Origin: Galaxea fascicularis
Lineage: Eukaryota; Cnidaria; Anthozoa; Scleractinia; Euphylliidae
Direction of reading: 5' to 3'
Assembly: GCA_948470475.1 (NCBI GenBank)
Contig: OX419345.1
Span: 6,499,590 to 6,563,589 of the forward strand
Length of the DNA: 64,000 nucleotides
Part shown: positions 57,080 through 64,000 of the stretch, piece by piece
How positions within the stretch are numbered: the first letter of the stretch is position 1
How the letters are laid out: every line of letters begins with the position of its first letter
The notes under the pieces: model-generated
Seen by the model: only the letters and a program-made list of their open reading frames with translations
Databases searched by the model: none
Told to the model about the DNA's origin: nothing
Made by a program: the position numbers and the translations under genes

Positions 57080-57659
57080 GCAAATGTGCAGTGTGCTTAC
57101 CATTCACAGACAGTGTAAAATGTTACCTGTATGTTACAGAAACAATAACGAAAACTAGATATTATTCGTCTAACTTGTCTTATGATAGGCAGCTTATAGC
57201 CGGCAAAAGAATGCTAGTTCACGCGTAACGTGAGGATAACTAATGTGCACCTGTGTTGGGTGAAACATATGCATCTTGTAAGTGGTGGCTGGGAATATTG
57301 ACGGAGGAATTAAAAACACTGTAATGAGCATACAACTTGATTGAAACATGATTATCGTCTTGGTAAACTAGAAAAAACTGTTGAAACGTTTGATATTTTC
57401 GGATAGTCACGTTATACTGGCTTCTATTGAAAGACCAGCTTTGGCTTGAAACAAAGCTTTGCCGGACTTGTCAACATCTTCATCTTCACGTTCATCTGGG
57501 AACATTTTCTCCCCTCCCGCTCCTATTTTACCCGCGGTTTATACCAGCAGCCTCAGAAACAATATTCAGGCCATGTTCTGAATCTGCGCGAGCACATAGT
57601 CAGGAGGGACATTGCCATGTCACGGGACTCACAGAGCTCGCGCTTAATCGATTGCGAAT

Positions 57660-57806
57660 TGAAAGCTGGTGACGCAAGCTACGTTTTAAACCAGCGGTTT
57701 CCATAGTGTCCGCAAAACAAACCCCGACAAGAGAAACGGTATAACATGGCTTAGCAGATGGCAATCATGAAATTACCGTTAGGTATCAGTGTCACGGAGC
57801 TGCGAG
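57660..57806 (+). other. Gene B4 non-coding first exon (3' part)
   Basis: Conserved block ending gctgcgag before donor gtaagt at 57807, as in units 1 and 3; the following intron runs to the acceptor gttccag at 58767. Confidence 0.45.
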
Positions 57807-58779
57807 GTAAGTATTGCAGCACGAGATAAGTATGTTTGAGTTTTTTTTTTTCCTTTTTGCGCTTAACTCAGAGAAACTGCAATTTGCAGTGGAAAATGGG
57901 GTTTGTTACGTGAAACAACAACAACAAAGTACTATATTTATAATTAAAGCAACAGGATTGCTTACGGGGATCGTGTACATAGCCAGGAGTTAAAGAACTG
58001 AAACAACTTAACTATGTATTTTGAAATTTATAATAATTACATACATAGCAGAATCTGACGGTGTGTACAAGGCAAGGGTAAAGATCGGTCTCCTTGCTCT
58101 AGGATGTAGTAACATGGTGTGGCAGACCCAGTTAATTATGTCCCCAATGGTTATCAGGAGTTGGGACCCGATGAAAAAGTAGAGTAACAACCTCACATTT
58201 CGTGGAGTGAGGTGTCTGGAATACATGCATGGAATGCAGGCATTATCTGTAAGAATGTTCTGTATTAGCGACTTTTTGTGGTTACCATAGATAATGATAC
58301 GCAAACAAATTTGCTAGAAGAACAAGAAATATTAGCTGAGTTCCCAGTGAGGTGCCCTCTTCTTTGAAAATTACACTATTATTATTTTTACGTGGTCCTT
58401 TTTAAAGTTAAATGTAATTTTTTAAAAGGCATGGCAAGTTTGCAAACTGACGCCCACCGACTTCAGCCTATAGAAACGTGATTGGGAGAGTTAAAGGGCT
58501 ACCATTCTGATCTTAATCCGTCTACTGTCACACGCCATATTTTTTCCAGGGTTGGTTTGCTTTAATTGCATGGAGACCAACAGTTTAAATTTCGGCCGAT
58601 ATGCATGTATGGAAAATATAGCTGTTTTGGCGCAACTTTATCTTTCAAATCGAGTTAAGAACAACCGACTAATTCGAGTCTAGCCAGCAACTTTTCCACC
58701 ATTTATTAGTACAATCTGTAAAGCAAAATCCGTGAAGGCCAAATTACAATTTTCTTTTCTGTTCCAGATTTTTGTTAGA

Positions 58780-60472
58780 ATGAGTCATTACCAGGACAAC
58801 ATCAATGCTCCTCAATTCCCCCCTGGGGTGCATATGTCCCATCTTAGTCTGACAAACACCACTCTGATTGGACAGGAAGTGCAGCAAAGACTCTGGGACA
58901 AGTACTGGGGACAGCAGTACCTAGTCTCCCCTCCGCCATGCACGTGGCCTCATCCTGATATGTATTTCCAAGGTTACCCATACGGGATTTCAAATACTCA
59001 TTCGAGTTCAATTCCTAATGGTTTTGGACAGATGCATCATTCTATGACTCAGCGGTTTGGAGAGAGTAATAACAGTGTTAAGCATTGTCAGGGTGTTCAG
59101 CCACGTTTACAGTCTTACCGTGAACAGAACGTTCAGGTGGAGGTGTTAGAGGAAGGAAACAGTTGGACGACAGACAAAGAAAAAACTAAAGGCAACCAGA
59201 AAAAAGAGGGGAATCCATTGATTCCCAAGGTAATCGATCTGAATTTGACAGGAACACTAACTTCTATTTGGCTGAATCGCTGTATTCCGTGTATGTAAAC
59301 AAGCAGTTAACATCTTCCCGGTTTTTGTTTACAAATACGTTTGTCTGATTTTGTATCATTTTCCTCACTTTTCCCGAGACATTGTATATCCATCCCATCA
59401 GTATTTGTAGCAACGAATTAAGAAATGAACAATGAATTCAAGGTCAAGCTGCTGGAGTATCGAGTTCTCTCTATTTTCCCCTCGGGATGCGCAGCTATTG
59501 AATACTTTAGAAGACGACAAACGTCAAGCAGTTTGATTAATTTTCAGCTCTCACTACTTCGTTGTAGATTATAGACCCGGTTACAGATGACCTTGACTGG
59601 GACAGTTTTAGTGCTCATCTGGCTGATGGAATTGTTGTCAGCATACTGGACAGCTTTGTTCTTAAACTACCTGTTCTAGATGTTGCAATGGTCCGTTCTG
59701 TGTTGGAAGAACTGAACAATTTACCTTCAGCAGCAGATCAAGTTAAAATAAGCACAGATAAAGAGCAGTATTTCCAGGACGTTGTAGGCTTGAATCAAAC
59801 GCAACTTGAAGAATTCACAGAGAAAACGTCTTCCCAGCCTGAAGGAAGAAAAGATAAAGGGCTCCAAAACGCAGCGGTCGAACAAAGTAACCAAACAGGA
59901 AATCAATTGACAAGGTACTGGAGCATGATTCTTCTTTGGCTAGGACAATCGGGAACAAAAAGCAACATTTCTTAGGTGGGAAATGTTTATTTGAAACATC
60001 ACTATGTCGGAGTGGCCCGAGTACTCTGACTCAAAGCAAGGAAAAGCGACCATCAGCTGATGAAACGTTTGGGCAAAACAAGGCATCTTTGGGAGACAAT
60101 GAGGAAGCAAAGGAAGTTCAAACAAACATCTCACAGACAATGAGGCCCTCAGGTGTCTGCAATACAATTGAACAGAAACCACAAGAAGACAAAAGCCCAA
60201 ACGAACGATTAACAAGTAGAACAAAATCAAACGGCAGAAATGAAAAGGGTACAGAACACAAGGAATACAGTTCTAATTTGCCAGTTACAAGTATATTAGA
60301 CAAATTAAACTGCACTGAAGAGACGATGCAAAAAGAAGAAAATAGCACAGATGGAAGGGTTCCAAAAACAAGAAGATCAACCGGAGCGGGAATGACTTCA
60401 CACGAAAAGGAAGACAGCTCCAATTTCATCCTGAAAAGTGTAAAGAAATCAAACGCACTTGGGTCGGTATGA
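58780..60472 (+). pseudogene. Orphan gene B, copy 4 (frameshifted)
   Basis: The first coding exon (58780-59229, 150 codons) is intact and joins in phase 0 to the second exon starting at 59568. In the second exon one A is missing near 59900 (ggaaatcaattg against ggaaaattaattg), shifting the frame. A second base is missing near 60465 (gtcggtatg against gtcggctatg), giving an immediate stop at 60470-60472, and two bases are gained just after (gaaactctcgtctg). The amphipathic segment at the start of exon 2 is unchanged (after E-to-D in the linker). If translated, the product would have a normal N-terminal half and an altered, shorter tail. AATAAA at 60589-60594. Confidence 0.75.
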
Positions 60473-61464
60473 AGGATGAGGCAGGAAACTCTCGTCTGAA
60501 AAAAGACCCCAAACTCGCATCAGATCAAAAACAATTCAGGGAAGGCTTGTGAAAAGATGAAAGTAACAAACAAATCATGTGACCAACAAATAAAACTGGG
60601 CGTAAATTAATTTAAAAATTTCATTAAAGAAACCTTATATTGCGAACTTTCCAATTTGCAGCAAGTTTTTGTTGTTGTTGTTATAGTTTTATCCTTTTTG
60701 TTATCCTTTTATTCCTTAAATTTATCTTCAAAATCTCAGCAACGTTTTTATGACGTCTAGCGCTTTCTACATTTAGTGCTGTTTCATGTTGCTTTCGCAG
60801 AGCTCCCTTGTTATTGCAAGGTGTTTAGAGGCTACTTTATTTTCCATTAGCGGATTTTACCAACTCCTCGTAGTTTTGAAAGGAATTTTGAGCCAAGGCA
60901 ATATTCCACTTCATATGACACACCTAAGATGCCAAATTTAGAGTTGTGCACAAATATGAAATCTTCAAGTCAATGAATTAACATTAGTGGCTGAGTGACA
61001 CTAAAATAATGATTACTGCAACTTAAAAAGTCTAAGAATGCCAAAGGTCTTCTTGGAAGTTAGTATGAAATACGCAAATATGGACATTTTTAAGGAAAAC
61101 GAAAAGTCACAGACAAGTACTCAAATTTAAATATGAAAAAACTGCGACATAATGTGAGCTTCAAGATAATTACGTCCGAGAACGTCGAAACAGCGTCGGT
61201 TTTTTTAAACGTTTTAAACTCTGAAAATGATTTTAAGTCACGTCTTGTTGCAATTTTTCATACTGAAATGTTTTAGAAAGTTGCTTCTTATTCATGTACT
61301 CAAATGAATGAAAAAATCACTATCGAACCACACTTTAAAATGACTGTATTTCATGTTTAACTTTCTTACAAGATTATAAAAACAAAAGAAGCAAATACTA
61401 TTTATTTTACTCTGTACAAAACTGTTAAAATAAACTTAAGATAAAATTGTTGATTATGGATGAT
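60473..61464. other. B4-C4 convergent intergenic region
   Basis: Matches 34752-35592 with small indels; presumed 3' UTRs of B4 and C4. No additional gene seen. Confidence 0.4.
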
Positions 61465-62818
61465 TCACGTTTGACCCCCTCTGGGAGTCCCACCTCCCCT
61501 GCCACGGGACATCTGTGTACCACGCCCACGATGAGAGGGACCTGAAGACAAGAAAATATCACGTACATGAGAACCAACCAACCAATCATAACAATTAAAC
61601 AGCATGAACCAATCACAACTCGAACCAAGGGCAAGCAAATGGTGACAAGCGCGGGAAAACACGTGCAAGGAGGCAGGAACCGGTGCCGGTTTTGCCGGAT
61701 TTGCTATTAAACTGGTTGAGAAAGGGGGCACAAAATCACAATTCCACACATGCACACACAATAAAATGAGAAATTACCCCACTTAAAGTACACTCAAGAA
61801 AAAAAAAACTGAAATCCGATTGGTCGAGAGCTCTACAATCGATCCCAAATTAAGAGGTACCTTCAGATTTGAGTACGAGTACGAGATCGAGTGCGAGTAT
61901 GAATTTCTAATTTCAAACCAGTCACCTCCCCTGAACCCTCACTCTTCTTCTATTCACTATTCTTCTTCTTAGCAGTAGATTAGGAGATTGTAGAAACAAG
62001 ATTGATGTCACTAGTGTTCATCTAAAGCACTCAGCCTGGTGCTCGTACTCAAATCTGAAAGTTCATCCACATGGTAACGGCGCATGAAATTGACGAAAAA
62101 GATACACCAACTGAAGTTACGATTCTCTGGAATTATTTTTGGCAAAATTGAGTGGCACATACGACAATCACTGAGTCGCGATCTTACAAAAAAAATTTCC
62201 AGATTAACAAGTGCTCGTTGCTAGTTCCTGTACTAACCGCAAACTGCTTTTAATACTGCAGCGGTTTTCAACTCAGAACCGTGGGGAAAGGGGAAAGCAA
62301 TCAGTTTGGATAATTGCAGCATACACAAACAACACGGTCAACTGATCGAAAGGAGTAATCAACAAGGAAAACGGGAAGGATTTACTGAGGGGAATGCACT
62401 ATGATCTGCCTAAGTCTTACCTGCTACAGGGTCTCTTCTAAGTCGACGCACTCGGCCTGATGTAGGAGAACCTACAAAAGAAAACATTGTCGTTGTTTGT
62501 GATTAAACCGAGGGACAAAGGCGGCCCCAGCTCATCCTGGTGAGCCAAAAGTTTTTTGACAAATTGATATTTCCTACTTACAAAAAGATTCAGAAACAAA
62601 GCGAGACGCAATTCACTTAAAAAGTCTCTTTAACTGGCTGACACATTACTCAAACCACAGGACTTAAGTTAACAACCACCGTCCAATGTGGGAAAAATGT
62701 TGAGTGACAGCCCAAACCTTACCTCTTTGAGCTTGGCGACCTCCCCTTGTGTTGGACCAGGTGGCTGATGTGCCAGGCCTTTTTAACTGAACCACAGTTC
62801 CTTTAGGTCGAGTTGGAT
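61465..62818 (-). CDS. RG-rich gene C, copy 4 (3' exons; 5' part beyond window)
   Basis: Three intact minus-strand exons: 62723-62818 (96 nt), 62421-62471 (51 nt, donor gtaaga) and the terminal exon 61465-61541 ending in TGA. All junctions are phase 1. The joined C-terminal sequence runs from D-P-T-R-P-K-G through R-V-R-R-L-R-R to an RG-rich tail (R-G-R-G ... R-G-R-G-G-G-T-P-R-G-G). The next upstream exon would be expected about 1.7 kb to the right, outside the window. This is the cleanest copy here. Low-complexity Ser/Thr/Gln followed by Arg/Gly-rich sequence suggests a nucleic-acid-associated protein, without recognised family. Confidence 0.6.
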
Positions 62819-62969
62819 CTGTGAAGGAAAAAAAAAAACCGAAACAGGTGAAACTCAAGTTCAACAGTTCTTAGAATAAACTGCAGTTTCAAAAGAAAGA
62901 GCGTGCACCACGCCACTCTTTCAGAAACACATTTAAGGTAATTCTCTTGTTTTGCACTACGCATATCCT

Positions 62970-64000
62970 ACTTTATTGACTTCCCTGATCACTCTTGTAA
63001 TTCACTTAGCCGTAGATGACATGTTGCAAAGAATAAATAAGCGAAAATAGTAGGAAAAACCGCAAAACCCGTGCGTGTGGTCGACCATTTTATAATTCGT
63101 CCCAGTCCCTTAGCGGAAAATGGTCGATTTGTCCCTTTGTCGTCCTTTTGTAAAGAAACGAGCACGGTGACCCCCATTTTTTGTTGGTGTTATTTACTCG
63201 TAATAGGTACACAAAAAAACATTTAAAAAAATCTGAGTGGTAGAAGTTGTAGTAATTGTGAATAAATGACGTGAAACTCTACATTTGGAGCCAGGAGGAG
63301 TATGAGATAACGAGATAGTGGTCCATTTTCTTACATTATTTGCAACATCGGTCAATTTGAAATCACTTCACTGAAAGATTATAACGCAAAAAGACGAATA
63401 GGCCCTAGGTTCCTAGGTTTCCGTAGTATTCACAGTCTTTCCTCTGAAATAACAATTTTTCCGGTCGTTCAAGTTTCGAACATTTTTCGCGCAACTCAGC
63501 AAAAAACACTTAGAATCACGGGCATGCAGGGCAAGAACGAGAACGGTGACCCCATCTTTTTACTGCATTTTCTCAATGTCTTATGCATGGTAATACAGCC
63601 TTTTCAAGGGAATTATCTTATAGTGACTCGGAAAATGCCATATTGGGATTTGGGAATCACAGAGTAAGTACAGCACAGAAGGGACCTTAAAACTGAGAAT
63701 GCGTGCGTGAGCGAGTAGGAGTTCACATAGTAACCTTCCCAGAATCCTCACTTGTCCTTATTGCTTAGCAGCAAATAAAGATTGCATGACGGGACGAAAT
63801 CGATTTGACAAATGATAAGCACGCGGACAAGCCTCGTAATTATTAATCTCGTAACTCATATCTTCAGACTGGTGTTCATATCATCGCACACGATCGTGGA
63901 TCCGGCAGATCCCAAATCCCAAACAGTTCTGTGATCGTCTGCGAACATATGGAAACACACCTAGATACAACCATGTTCTATCGTCTGAGATCGTCTGCGA
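62970..64000. repeat. Conserved intronic blocks of gene C, unit 4 copy
   Basis: Third copy of the 8440-9060 block, then the start of the GATCG-rich repeat (63860 onward), cut by the window edge. No independent gene. Confidence 0.4.

Overview
The window is animal nuclear DNA, most likely from an anthozoan cnidarian such as a stony coral. The host genes have spliceosomal introns, there is no operon structure, and the protein-coding content is dominated by TRIM-NHL proteins (RING, two B-boxes, coiled coil, filamin domain, NHL propeller). The mobile elements are typical of cnidarian and other aquatic animal genomes: DIRS, a Gmr1-type LTR element, a Penelope-like element with a GIY-YIG domain, a tRNA-derived SINE and several foldback elements. 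The taxon is an inference; no species call is possible from the sequence alone.

Layout. The region is an array of duplicated units. A full unit carries three genes: (A) an intronless TRIM-NHL gene on +; (B) an orphan gene on + with a non-coding first exon and two coding exons; (C) a multi-exon gene on - ending in an RG-rich tail. B and C are convergent, and C is head-to-head with the next TRIM gene. Unit 1: TRIM1 (1-792, 5' part outside the window), B1 (5431-7234), C1 (7896-10034). A Penelope-like fragment (10.4-11.3 kb) follows, then a degraded second C copy, C2 (11.76-18.24 kb). Unit 2: TRIM2 (20535-22791) with neither B nor C after it. Unit 3: TRIM3 (27679-29932), B3 (32980-34751), C3 (35593-50311, split by transposons). 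Unit 4: TRIM4 (52951-55191, the only intact full-length TRIM here), B4 (58780-60472, frameshifted), C4 (61465 to beyond the window).

C3 carries a nested pair of retroelements. A degenerate DIRS element on - (36424-48080) has inverted terminal repeats and an internal complementary region. It was itself hit by an LTR retrotransposon on + (40316-47106) with 1.015-kb, nearly identical LTRs, a 5-bp target duplication (acttg), a tRNA-Leu primer site and intact ORFs. That element has the order Gag-PR-INT then RT-RH, the Gmr1 arrangement of Ty3-like elements. Unit 4 keeps the empty DIRS target site.

The most interesting biology is in the TRIM cluster. In all six NHL repeats the paralogues differ mainly at two loop positions, which in the NHL fold map to the same propeller face. 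This looks like a diversifying recognition surface on a conserved RING/B-box scaffold. Gene B keeps an invariant amphipathic segment resembling a PKA RII-binding (AKAP) helix in an otherwise drifting protein. Gene C is built of exons whose lengths are multiples of three, all in phase 1. The paralogues decay in different ways (1-nt and 7-nt insertions in TRIM3 and TRIM2, several indels in B4, exon losses in C1-C3), so this is a birth-and-death array.
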